Part shown: piece after piece, positions 41,366 through 53,800 of the stretch
Layout: every line of letters starts with the position of its first letter
Numbering within the stretch: the first letter of the stretch is position 1
Source of the DNA: Turnera subulata
Taxonomy: Eukaryota; Streptophyta; Magnoliopsida; Malpighiales; Passifloraceae
Length of the DNA: 64,000 nt
Direction: 5' to 3'
Assembly (NCBI GenBank): GCA_028386065.3
Contig: JAKUCV010001509.1
Coordinates: forward strand, 114,592-178,591
Translations under genes and position numbers: made by a program
Notes under the pieces: generated by a model
Told to the model about the DNA's origin: nothing
Databases searched by the model: none
What the model saw: only the letters and a program-made list of their open reading frames with translations

Positions 41366-41396
<31 letters not shown>

Positions 41397-41654
41397 AAGA
41401 AAATTGGTAACAGTGTAACACGGTTTACCTAAAGGAAAATACTTCAATTATCAGTATAACACCGTGTATTAATTAATGGAAGATATTTCAATCTCTCTGT
41501 TTTTTTGGCTGTGAAAAAGATGAGACTTCTGCCCTAATATAATAGTGATCGTGTTGTTTAAATTAGAATAAAACAGTCGCCGTAGTTTGACCATAGGTGT
41601 CACTGTCAGAGCCCCCCAGTCTCATTAAAAACTTCAATCAATAATAATTATTAT
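40416..41654. other. Intergenic region upstream of the receptor kinase gene
   Basis: GC-richer stretch 40560-40860 ending CCGGTCCGGTTCGGTTTTAA; such ends occur in plant hAT-like repeats but no opposite end was found. An (AT)n tract lies at 41373-41396. There is no gene that I can support. Confidence 0.4.
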
Positions 41655-41662
41655 TATAAATA
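41655..41662 (+). promoter_or_regulatory. Possible TATA box of the receptor kinase gene
   Basis: TATAAATA followed by AGG, about 195 bp upstream of the start codon. Assigned by motif and distance only. Confidence 0.5.
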
Positions 41663-41857
41663 AGGACCCTTCTCAGTCTAAAATAGTATTATTTATCATG
41701 CTCTCCTGAGAGATTCTGGGAGTAAATTGATTGGATTGAAGCACACAGTTTAGCCCCTCCCAAAAAAAAAAAAGAGAAAAGAAAAAAGAAAGAAGAGAAG
41801 CTGGGGTCTCCAAATTAAGCTGTTATATATCCAATCCATATATCTCACCTCACCAGG

Positions 41858-44800
41858 ATGGGAGCTGCTGCTGCTGATTTGGCAACAACAGGAAAGCTGC
41901 TGCTGCTGCTTCTGCCATCCACCATTTGCTTCATTACATTAATCCTTTCCTTTGCTGGTCTTGGATTTGCAGCAACCACTTCCTCATCTAAGCTCAACCC
42001 TCAAGAAGGTACCAAACTAACTACTCACTTCAACTCTCTCTTGTCTGGATGGAGTAGTATATATATATATATATATAATTTGTACTTGCTTGCTTGTCTC
42101 TTTGGTGGTGTTGTAATTAACTACAACTCAAGAAATGATGGTACGTACTTAATGTGTACTTTGGGTGGGTCAAAGTTTGATATGTATGTGTGTATATATA
42201 TGTATATGCAGTGAAGGCTTTGATGAGTATAGGGAAGAGATTGGGGAAGAAAGATTGGGATTTTGGGAAAGACCCTTGTAGCGGAGAAGGGAATTGGAAT
42301 GCTACATACAGTAAGGAAAGGATGAAAGGATTTGAGAGCTCAGTAACTTGCGATTGCTCCTTCCTTCACAATTCCTCTTGCCATGTCGTAGCCATGTACG
42401 TATATTTATTATATATGTTTACGTATGTATTTTATACATGTTCTTCTGCTTCAATCTTCCGTTTTTTTTTTTTTTTCTTCTCAGTGTGTCCCTTTCCAGT
42501 TTCCTTCTCTAAGCCGAGGAGAAGTGATGATATTTTGTCATCTTTTACTTTTTAACTGCTGCTGGAAAACATTGATTGCCCCCCATCCAAAAGGGCATAA
42601 TGATAAATCATAATAATAATAATAGTATCAAAATTGAGCTGTGGTGGTGATGCTCCATACAGCTGTCACCCCAACCCCACTTATTCTATTTATATACTTC
42701 TATTCGTCTATTCCAAGGTAAATAAAATTAAAAAGAAAAACATGAGTAGTGAAAAAGACTAGAAAAATAATACTACTACTACTACTAATTGGTCGGTGTT
42801 ACCGTGTGTCCGTACTGTAATGTTTTCTTTTTCTTTTTTTTTTTTGCCTTGTTTTTCTATGAGATGTACTGTACTAATGTTTTCAAGTTAAAAAGGTTAT
42901 ATAAAAAAGGAGGTTAGAGATTAAAAAGCAAAAAAGAAGACCAATAGATAGATAGTACGTTCTTTGGAAATCGTGTACACTTTTAATTAAACGTCTCCTA
43001 TTAGGCTATTAGTCGTAATTGGAGTTCTCGTGGAAAAAAAAAAAAAGAAAAAGAAACAAAGAGTTGGCCAGCGGTAGGTAGGTACTAGGTTGTCTCTACA
43101 TGTTTGTGCCCTTTAATGGGTGGGGTTTTAGACTCCGTTGTAGTATCAATATTACTGATAATCAAAGCTCTAACAGTTCTTTGGGTATCAAAGAGGATCT
43201 AATTTTGGCAAATCAGTAATACTTCTATATGAATTTTAACTATTTAATGCTTTTTGTTTACCGATAAATTTATCATTCGAAATTCAATTGAACCCCGAAT
43301 TGCTGGTCAAATGACTTGAATGGTTTCCCAAAACAAACCGTTTTAACAAAAAAGATTAATCCAATTTTTACCTTGAAAAAACTTACAAGTGTAGATCGGA
43401 TTTGCTAGTTGTCTCTTTAGCGCCTCATTTCTGGCAACCTTTGAGTTTGCTTGGTAAGTTCTAATCATATCTGTACTTGATGAGTTTAACTAAGGTGAGC
43501 TCCATTGGTAAGTTCTTTGTTGATATTTGGGCAGGCCTCCTAATTTGTTGTGTTGTGGATATGGTGCAGCGCTTTGAAGGGTCAGAATCTATCCGGTCCT
43601 GTTCCATCAGAATTTGCCAAGCTTCGCTACCTTAAAATTCTGTGAGCATGTCCTCGAGTTCCCACATCTCTTGCTTAAACTTTCTTGGAATATGCATGCT
43701 TATTAATCTTGCAATTGTTATTGCTTTGCAGGGACCTAAGTCGAAACTGCCTAAATGGTTCTATACCTTCCCAATGGGCTACCATGCGCTTACAAGATCT
43801 GTAAAGATATAAACTCACCATTTCCTTGTATCATCATCATACATTGTCATAGATTGCTGTGATAAGATTGTAATGTGTGCTAATTGGTCATGCAGCTCTT
43901 TTATGGGGAATCGGTTGTCGGGTGCATTCCCACAAGTACTCACCAACATCACCACACTCCGGAACTTGTACGTACAGACTTCACCTATTTCAATTTGAGT
44001 TGACATATGTTCTCAGATAGAGATGCTGCTGACTTGATCATCTTCTGAATGTATCCTTAAAGTTACTGTTTATGTTTAATCCCACATTTATTTACACTCA
44101 ATCTGAATTTTCTCCCGGAATTCGGTTTCATATCATCACATGTCAGGTTAGTTTTGACTGTTTTGATCTGGTGATACTTGCCTGTTGCAGGAGCATTGAA
44201 GGAAATCAATTCTCGGGACCCATTCCACCAGAAATTGCAAAATTGATCAATCTAGAGAAACTGTAAAAATATATATTTTTTTTCTCCTCTCTGATCTTGA
44301 TGTATGATCTTGCACCTTTGAATGTTTTCTCCATCAACTAACATTGTACTTTTTTGTCTTATCTGTTCAGTGTACTCTCATCAAATGCATTCACTGGCCA
44401 ATTGCCTGCAGAACTGGGCAAATTGATCAACTTGACTGATATGTAAGTGGAATGCTGCCTGTGTCACTAAAATGCTGCCTGTGCCACTAAAGGATAAATA
44501 TGCTATATATTATGATGCAAACCTATTGAGAGGTAGATGATCAGTTTTACTGCTTGTACTTTTGCTTTTATTAATATTGTTTGTACTTTGAATTGGATTT
44601 TGCTGAATGGTTGGCCCTGAGAAATGCACAACCAGCCTCCATGCCAAACGTAATGTGGCGGATATTTGCTAAGAAAATTCATGCTACACACCTCCAATGG
44701 GGAAATGCATCTTCCAGTCTTGCCAATATCCACCTATGAATTTGGAATTGAGACACACCTCTAAGCCGGGAGTCCCAGCCCTTAGTCACTTGGTTGATTA

Positions 44801-47800
44801 CCCCAGAACCATGCTTTATATGCTATAACTATTTAGTCCTTCAAATATGTTACCTTTGATGTGCTCACTAAACTTGTTGTGACATTTGGTGGAAACAATG
44901 TTGTCAGAATCCTTTAAACTTGCAGTCTTGAGAAGTTTATCCACATGTTGTAGTATTTTTCTTAAATGTCTTCTAATTGCTATTTCTTTGGAAAATTTAG
45001 AAGGGTAAGTGACAACAATTTTTCCGGAAGGATACCTGCATTTATCGGCAAATGGACAAGCATTCAGAAATTGTGAGTTCCTTATACGTGGCTGCTCCTA
45101 ATGCTCCAGTCCAGTCTCTGTTTTCGCAGTGATTGGTCAAAGTGTTTGTTTTTACGTATATAACTTAACTTTTACACATCTTGTTCCAGGCACATCCAGG
45201 GTTGCTCTCTTGAAGGGCCGTTACCCACTGTCATGTCTTCCTTGACAAGTCTAAGTGATCTGTAAGATATTCAAATGTTTTACCATAGTTTTGATGTCAC
45301 ATATAAGCAGCTCTCTTGGAGCTTATTCTTTTGTTCTATCATTATAGGAGGATTAGTGACTTGAAAGGCAGAATAACATCACCTTTCCCACAGTTGATTA
45401 AGATGGAATCTATGAAGACGTTGTGAGTTAGAGTATTCTGACCTTGACCTTCTCATATTATGCTACCATAGTTTGGGTTGCATTCCACACAGACAATAGA
45501 TAGTTAACAGGAGTTGCCAAAATTCAGGATATTGCGGAACTGTTTGATAACTGGAGAGATCCCAGAACACATAGGGAACATGAAGAAACTAAAAACTCTG
45601 TAAGTAAATTCTCCAAGTCCCCCCTAACTTGTGATGTTTCTGATAAAAAATGCTTCCGCTAAGATCTCAGAAAGGATGGATGGAAATTGATTTGACGCAC
45701 ATACGATCAGTTTCCTTTAGTGATAAAAGAATGCTTGCGCTGCAGGAGTATGATCAACACTTTTATTCATTTTGAGCATTCTTTATTCTTAAATCTTACA
45801 AACTTAATTTTCTCTAGTCTTTTCACTTGGCAAACCATATACTTTTGGTCATTTTCAAAACTAACTTCTTTCTAGCTTCTTTTTCACAAATTGATGGAGC
45901 ATTCGTTGGATGCTTCAAATCTTCCATCTTCACGAATGCTTTATCTTTGCGGCACTCTTGGGTTCTTCAAGACCTTGTACTACACACATACATCACCAGC
46001 ATACTTAAATGGTACTGCCACGCTCAATTTCATTGAAAGCATACTTAAGCCAAATCATCAGAGACTTTGCTTGTACTTGGTGAATTGCCATTGGAAATGC
46101 ATATAAAATTATGTATCAGCAGTATGAGTATAGATTAATGTTTTGTTCTCATCAAAAGATATCAAGCATATTTCACATTTCCAAGATAAGCTGTGCCTAA
46201 ACGATTACGATAAAGAAAGCAGTTGTTTGCTTAACGTTATGTGTTTTCATGTCTTTGCAGTGATCTCAGCTTCAATAACCTGACTGGAGAAATTCCTCCC
46301 TCCTTTAATCAGCTGTCGAAAGTAGATTTCTTGTAAGCAGAATCCCATATGCTCTTTTTGTTCTTTTCTTTTTACGTGGAAGGTGAGCTTGCCATTTAGC
46401 TATTTGCAATTCGTTATTGTTTCAGGTACTTGACCGCAAACAGGCTGACTGGATCTGTCCCTCATTGGGTCCTGGAAAGAAACAAGAATGTGTACGTTAC
46501 CTTTAACTTAATCTTTTCCTTTTTCAGTTGGATGCCAATCTGCCTATGGTTACTGTGGTGCCATAAGATCTCGCATAATTTTTGGTTGTCACTTCCTGTA
46601 TCAATCCTAGCAAATTATATTTCATGTCATTTGTAACTATGTTGAAATGCAATCAGACAAAGCCAGGTAGCTTTCCAAGTTCATTTGCGAAGTGGGATCT
46701 CAACTGATAAAGAAAAATTGATGAACAGTTATATTGACACTTGCACCTCTAGTAAAGTACAATTGACTGCTGTGAAACAAACATGGCCCCCATAGTTGTA
46801 CACGAATGAATTATACATACTGGGAATGGAACAAAATACTTTTTTTTTTTATGCCAATGGAACAAAATACTTGTATAGCTGGCTGGTGTGGTGTTGGTTT
46901 TAAAGATGAAGAAAAGGAGGCCTTAATTCTATTATTGCCTTGTTTGTTATTAAATGAGAAATATTATGTTCCGAAGCTAAGATGGTGTTTTCCATGGTTT
47001 TATCCGTAGGGATCTTTCATATAACAACTTCACTTTGGAAAGTTCAAGTCCAACTGAATGTCCCCGAGGCAGCGTGTGAGTTCAATGGATGACAACCTGC
47101 ATAAAAATTTATTAATCATGGATTATAAGCTTACAGAGTTTCTTTACTTTGCCAGGAACATGGTAGAGAGCTACTCCTCATCTGCAGAAAAATTGTAAGA
47201 ATATTAATTCCTTAATAGTTACTACCAAGTAGTTGAACTGGTGTATCACAAAATATTGCAGTTGGAGTCTAAATCATTGCAACATTCTAGCCCTTGGTCT
47301 ACTGATTGAAACAGCTCCTGAATTTGATGTCAAAAGTTCTCATGTGATGCAGAAACAGGGATCATTCATGCCTGTTACAGAACTTTCCATGTCATGCTTC
47401 AAAAAGTCAACGTCAGTAAGCTGCCACTTGATTACTAACTTAATTAAGCTATCTCATCATAAATTTTGTGTCCCGGTGTAGTTTAATTGGAAAGAATGGG
47501 TTGTATCTAGTGTTGTTTGCGGAAAGTTTTTTTTTGGTAGAAGTTTGCGGAAAGATTTTTGAGATAGGAACAAATGTCACGGAACACAGGGTGGCACGAC
47601 AGAAGAACACCCAATATTTGTGCGGCTCTAGGCTTGAAACAATACATAGATTAGCCTCAACAAATAATAAAATAAGAACACAAGAATTTTAGAGAATCTC
47701 CGCAGTATTATTACTTAAAAGAATACAATAACACACACGCCCACTACCCTTCCCTCTTATGCTACTTACTAGGTGATGCCCCTTGCGTTGCTGCGGGGGT

Positions 47801-50800
47801 AATAAAGTTTTTTTTTTTTCTCTAATTTCTCTTATTTGAAAAGATTGGTACCTATTTAATTTCATGTCATCAATAAAGTAATTTTAGTGAATAACACAAA
47901 AAATATACATTAATTTTTTCTAAAAAGAAGATATTAGCCACCAAATAGAAGATATTATTTAATCACCAAATTGTTTTGAAAATTTTAACTTGGCCTATAA
48001 ATTTATAAATTTTAACCTATAAATATTCATATTTTGACCAATGTGCCCATTTAAAAAAATAATTCAAAAAATTTAATTTTTTTTTTTTACAATTCTCATA
48101 ACAATCTCTAAAATTCTACAATGTAACTTGATATGGATGGAAAAAAGTTTTTTTTTTCTCAAAAAAATTTTCATTTCAAATATACTAAAAATACAAATTT
48201 CTTTCTTATTAATCCAAAATCTCGTTATGTTGTTTTTGTTATTTTTAATTCCAAATTCTTAGTGACATTGATAATATTGGTGGAATCAAGAAAATATAGA
48301 TGTTAGCCAACATTCACTAAACTTTAATTAGGAAAAAAAGAGAGAGTATTACTTTGGTAAACACTTTCCGTAACGGGGAAAAAAAATTATTATATTAACT
48401 AAGGCTAAAAGACCAAGAGACCAGACACATCTTACAATTAGAACAGTTGAGGGGAGGGGATAAGGAAGCGCAAGCGCTGCACAATGCACATAGAGGGGAA
48501 AGAAAGAGAAGCTTCCACGTGTCAAGTTGAAGAGCCTCCGCTCTTCAACTTTATATATATGTAATAGATAATATCACTTGAGTGCTCACCATGTAATCCT
48601 AAGAAGTTTCCTCACACTAGGTTTCTTATCCCCCAATCCTATTCCTTATGGATAAGGATTAGTCAAGTCCAAGCCCACAAAGACACAAACCCATTACATA
48701 AAGTGACTAATTTAAATACATATTGAACCCTTCATCAGCAATCCATCTTGTACACAAATTGGCTCACATTAGTACTCTTGTGTGCCTAAAGAATCCCAAT
48801 ATGTGACATTCTCCATTATCTATCAAACAATGCCCTCATTGTCTTCTGTAGATAGGAAGCCACTTGCCATCTAAACTGATTCTGCTTGTCCTCGTGCACC
48901 CATCTTGCTTCAGGAAGATCCCTCCACTTGACTATATACTCGAGCTCAATAGCATCCTCTGTACAACGAACAACCCGACGTGTCTTTATCCATATGCGAG
49001 GTAGTCTCCTATCCATAGCAACTTCTTCTTTGATTTTGCCAAAAGAGCTTGTCTGCTCTCCAAAACCATTTTTGCCGTTGATATTGCTCCCAAGGTAGAT
49101 TCCCGCACAGTGCTCAAGACGCAGCGCGATTGTACACTATTGATTACAATCTGACCCTCGTTGCAAAAGATTAATACCAACACTCCATGCCGAGTACCAT
49201 AGGGTAAACATCAAGCTCCACCACAATAAACTCTAGCCGTACACCCCAATCACCAATACGAACTTTGACGCCGTGCGCTGAGCCCACAATAGGTTGTGCT
49301 TCCAAGTTCACCGTCTTTATGGTAGATGTGCTCTCTTGTCTTGCGTATTGAATCCCTAATTTCCTTGCCGTCTTCGCTTGTAGGAAACTGTAAGTTGCAC
49401 TTGTGTCAACCAAAGCATCCAACTCCATACCTCCGACGACCTCAAACGAACATCCGACCCTTCCTGTTTAGATTAACTATTGTATCCATGGCTTCGAGTC
49501 TTTCTAGCGGTGCCATTCTGACCCAATCACTATATTTGTTATGGGCTTGTTCCTCTACTTTGATATGCTTCACTACCGCAACAAACTGATGCTTCTTCGG
49601 ACAGTCACGAATACCATGTGGACCTCTGCAAAAGAAAATATTTTCATGGTTTGTTATCATCACCTTTGCCTCCTCTCCCTGATCTGGTGCCTCTTGACTT
49701 GGTTGATGATATATAACTTTCGAACTTAACCTTCTCTCCGCCACCTTTAGAATTGCCATCTTGGTGATTAGAGCTATTCGGCTTGCCTCCTTTGTCATTT
49801 GCTAAGGACTCCACTACTCGAATGGCATTGACCAAGGTCTCCACCTCTCGTCTATTGACCTCCATCTGTGCCCAGTCTTGCAAGTCTCTCCACAAACATA
49901 TCCAATGCTTCAGAATCTGGGATACGTGGAATTTCAAATTTTAGTTCTTGAAACTCCTTCATGTACCTCCGAATACTATTCCCCTGTTTAAGGTTGCACA
50001 TTTTTCGCCTCGCCTCCCTCTCAGCATACTTTGGATAGAATTGAGCTTTAAGTTCCCTCACAAATTCATCCCAAGAAAGTGTCTTATTTTCCGCTTTAAA
50101 AGTCTCTAGTCTTTGTTTGCACCAAAGTACAACGACATCCTTGAAGTACCTAGAAGCAATTTGTACTTTCTTGTCTTCATCTGTAATTCACATGTCTGTA
50201 AAGTATTGATTCACACTAAACAAAATACTATTGAGCTCTTTAGCCACTTGTGTTCCATGATAGGTATCCGGCTTAGGTATATCAATGTATTTGTAGTACG
50301 TGTGCAGATGCACCTTCCTCGCCACTTGTAAGCGCTCTCTTACACAGAGCCAACTCTTCCTTAATGCGTTTATTTACTGCTTTCAGTTCCTGTAATTTTC
50401 GGCCTTGCACCTTAAGTTGCTCAACTACTCATCAATTTGTTCTTGCAATTCGGCAATTGCCCGAATGAACGACACTTGTAGCTTGTCGAACTCCTTAGTT
50501 AAGTTCAAGTCGTCACGCGCACCTTCCCTGATAGCCTCGCACTCTTGCATTCTATCTTCCAGGTCAAAGAAGCATTTCGCCAAAGTCACAAACTATTATG
50601 GAGGTTGGGATTTACCCTCGGTTTTCTCTTGGCTTTTTTATGCTCGTTTCCCTTCCATGAGCCTCTTCTGCACCATCACCACTAATAACTTCCCCATCTT
50701 TAGATAGGTCAGCCATGGTATTTTTTCTATCACTTATAGAGTGTCAACTGAAATAAAAAGCATCTTTTTTTGTACTACTGCAAATCAACACACAAGTAAT

Positions 50801-53800
50801 TGGTTTCAATTACTTACCTAATTCTTCCTAGGGCTTCACACCATGCGCACCAATATAATACAATTGTGTAGTAGTCGACAAAAGCAATTGTAAATTCCAA
50901 ATCTTTTTTTTTTTTCAAGAACAACCTGAATAAATATAAAAAATTTAGGAAAGTGAAATAAAAGGAATTAGTTCAATCCATTTCACCTTTCCTTCCACAA
51001 GTCTAATCGCAAGCCTTGCAGTAAGCCACCAAAGTCGATCCCTTCAATAAAATAAAATTCCTTTTTTATTTTATTTGTCATCACCAGCTCCTCAAGGTTA
51101 TGGTTTCTCCGTGATTAAAACTTGATTGCTTCGCTAACACTTGTCACGGGATACAAGGTGGCGCAGCGGACAACACCTAATATCCATGTGGCTCTAGGCT
51201 TTGAAACAATACCTAAATCAGCCTCAAGAATAATAAAATAAGAACACAAGAATTCGCGAGAATCTCCATAGTATCTATACATATATAAATCAAATCATAG
51301 ACACGTTCCTTTACGAAATGAGAGAAAATATTGCGCCACGTGGCAATTTGTATAAATGGTATTTTCTTAATTGATATGATATAATTTATTACATTCTTAA
51401 ATAAAATACAAACCCTTAGAATTCTATGGTATTTAGACTATGTCTCCTGGAATTTTAAAAATCATTAGAATTCCATAGTGTAAAGACTATGTCTCTTGTT
51501 TTTTTTTTTTAAGATAATGTCTTCTAGAATTCCTAACATTAAGTGCAAACTTTTAAAATTCTTCTATATTCTATCCCTATAAAATAGAGACCCACATGTT
51601 AGGGGTGACACACCTCTACCTCACTCTCCCTAGTCTTTCTTACTCCTTTTCTTACGAATATATGTATCTTTATATATAAGCCTACTTTGATGCACTATTA
51701 TTTCCTTCATATTTGGTTGAAATTGAAACTCATTGGCAAAATATACATTTAAACTCGTAGTTTGTCCACATTAAAGAAAAATTTCATGGGGGCAAGTTGC
51801 GACAAAATTAAGGTAAATTTAAGTGTTGTGTTTCCTTTACTTTTTTATAGAAAAATATATTAAAATAATATAGACAGTTTTCCATATAGATGCTTTTTTT
51901 TTTTATGTCACCACCCAATGTAACATGGACCGTTGACTAGTTATTGCTTAAAAAAATATAATAACACGCACGCCCACTACCCTCCCTTCTCATGCTATTT
52001 ATTATAACATTTGAGTGCTCACCAAGTAATCCCAAGAAGCCTACTCACGTTAGGCTCTTATCCCCATTTCTATTCCTTATGGACAAGGATTAGTCAAGCC
52101 CTAGCCGAGAAAGCACAAGCTCCTACATAAGTAAGTGACTAATTTAAATACATAATGAACCTTCGCTAGCAATCCATTTTGCACACAAATTGGCTCACAT
52201 TAGGACTTTTGTGCGCCTAAAGAATCCCATGACACAAAGGTGCACAACACTTGTAAATAAAGAAATCTAAATTTAATAATTCTATTTAGAATGTTTGTCG
52301 ATGATAAAAAGATATGATTGTCCTGTTGAAGATTCAAGAGTATATGTTAAATTGTAGGAAATGTAGCACAGACCTCATGCAGGTGATAAGACTGGCTTTA
52401 TTTTATGAAGTTCTTCACAGTTTTCTTGCATTTCTCATCACTAAAAAGAATAGGCAAGCATTGTCAATAGCACGAAAAGGCTGGCCTAAAACAAAGCTAA
52501 CAGTAGAGTTGGAACAGAAACACAAATCAGTTTTGTATCTTAGTACTTCTTTACATTGTTTTTGTCAGGTCATCACTCCCTGCATATTAACTGTGGGGGA
52601 ACACCATTCACTGTCAACGCAAGTACAACATATGAAGCTGATATGGAAGCTAGAGGTGCTTCTATGTACTATCCTCATCAGAATCAGAACTGGGCATTTA
52701 GTAGCACTGGAAACTTCATGGACAATGACATTGACTCAGATGCCTATATTCAAACCAACACTTCTGCCATAGCCAACGCTTCTGGTCTCGAAACATTGTA
52801 CACAACAGCTAGAGTTTCTCCTCTTTCACTTACGTACTATGGACTGTGCCTCATCGATGGGAACTACACGGTGAACCTCCACTTTGCGGAGATTCTTTTT
52901 ACAAATGACAGCTCCTTTAACAGTCTAGGGAGACGTATATTTGATGTTTACATCCAGGTAAGAAAGAATTTTTGAGAAAAGGAATGACAGGACAAGAAAT
53001 TTGTTTGCCTGAAATTGGCATCAGTAAGTGTTACTACTTCTGTGGATGCAGGAAAAGTTGGTCCTTAAAGATTTTAATATAGAAGATGAGGCTGGTGGTA
53101 GTGGTAGGCCCCTTGTAAAGACATTTACTGCAATTGTAACAAGTGGTACCTTAAAGATCCATTTTTACTGGGCTGGAAAGGGGACAACGGGCATACCAGA
53201 GAGAGGAGTGTATGGTCCTCTCATATCAGCCATTTCAGTAAATCCGAGTAAGTCAGATTCAAAGTTCTCATATTCTTACACTTTATGTTACTTTGAGAGC
53301 ACGACTTTAAAAATATCAGAGCCAGTTGAACTTCAGAAATCATTACCATTTTAATGAATATTTTTCCTTGCCTACATTCAATATCTTAAAATTAGAACTT
53401 CAACAGTTCTACCTCTTTGAGAATTCTTTTGGCCTTAATTCTTCCTCTTCACTGGTTTTTGTTGCATATGACACAGTTGGTTTCATAAAATCAAAACTCA
53501 TTATTTGAAGATTGAACCAATTTCAAGAAATTCAATGGTTTACTCCACTGTTGTACGTTATAGTTGCCTAAAGTTCGTTACTCAACGATGGAAATTCTTT
53601 TGCAGATTTCAAACCCCCTTCATATGGTTGGCAAAAGAACAAGAATATAGTGGCTGGAGCGATTGCTGGATCTTTATTCTTTGTCCTTCTGGTGCTATTT
53701 ATTGCATGGAGAAAAGGTTGCTTGGGAGGAAAAGTTTCTGTAGACAAAGGTATGAAGAATTGCACTTGGCCTTCACATATATAAAGACAAGAAAAATAGA

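Larger units (their letters stand above)
47575..52234 (-). mobile_element. Non-autonomous gag-only Ty3/gypsy element in a receptor-kinase intron
   Basis: Two direct LTRs (47575-48808 and 51142-52234) flank a short internal region. On the minus strand that region holds gag, protease and a C-terminal chromodomain-like end, with no RT, RNase H or integrase core. Without later insertions the LTRs are about 434 and 426 bp, starting TGTCACGG and ending TGACA. The flank ACAAA stands at the left (47570-47574) and CAAAG/ACAAA-like sequence at the right, an imperfect 5-bp duplication. The element is antisense to the host gene and lies wholly within the intron 47416-52568, so splicing can still join the neighbouring exons. 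Confidence 0.88.
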
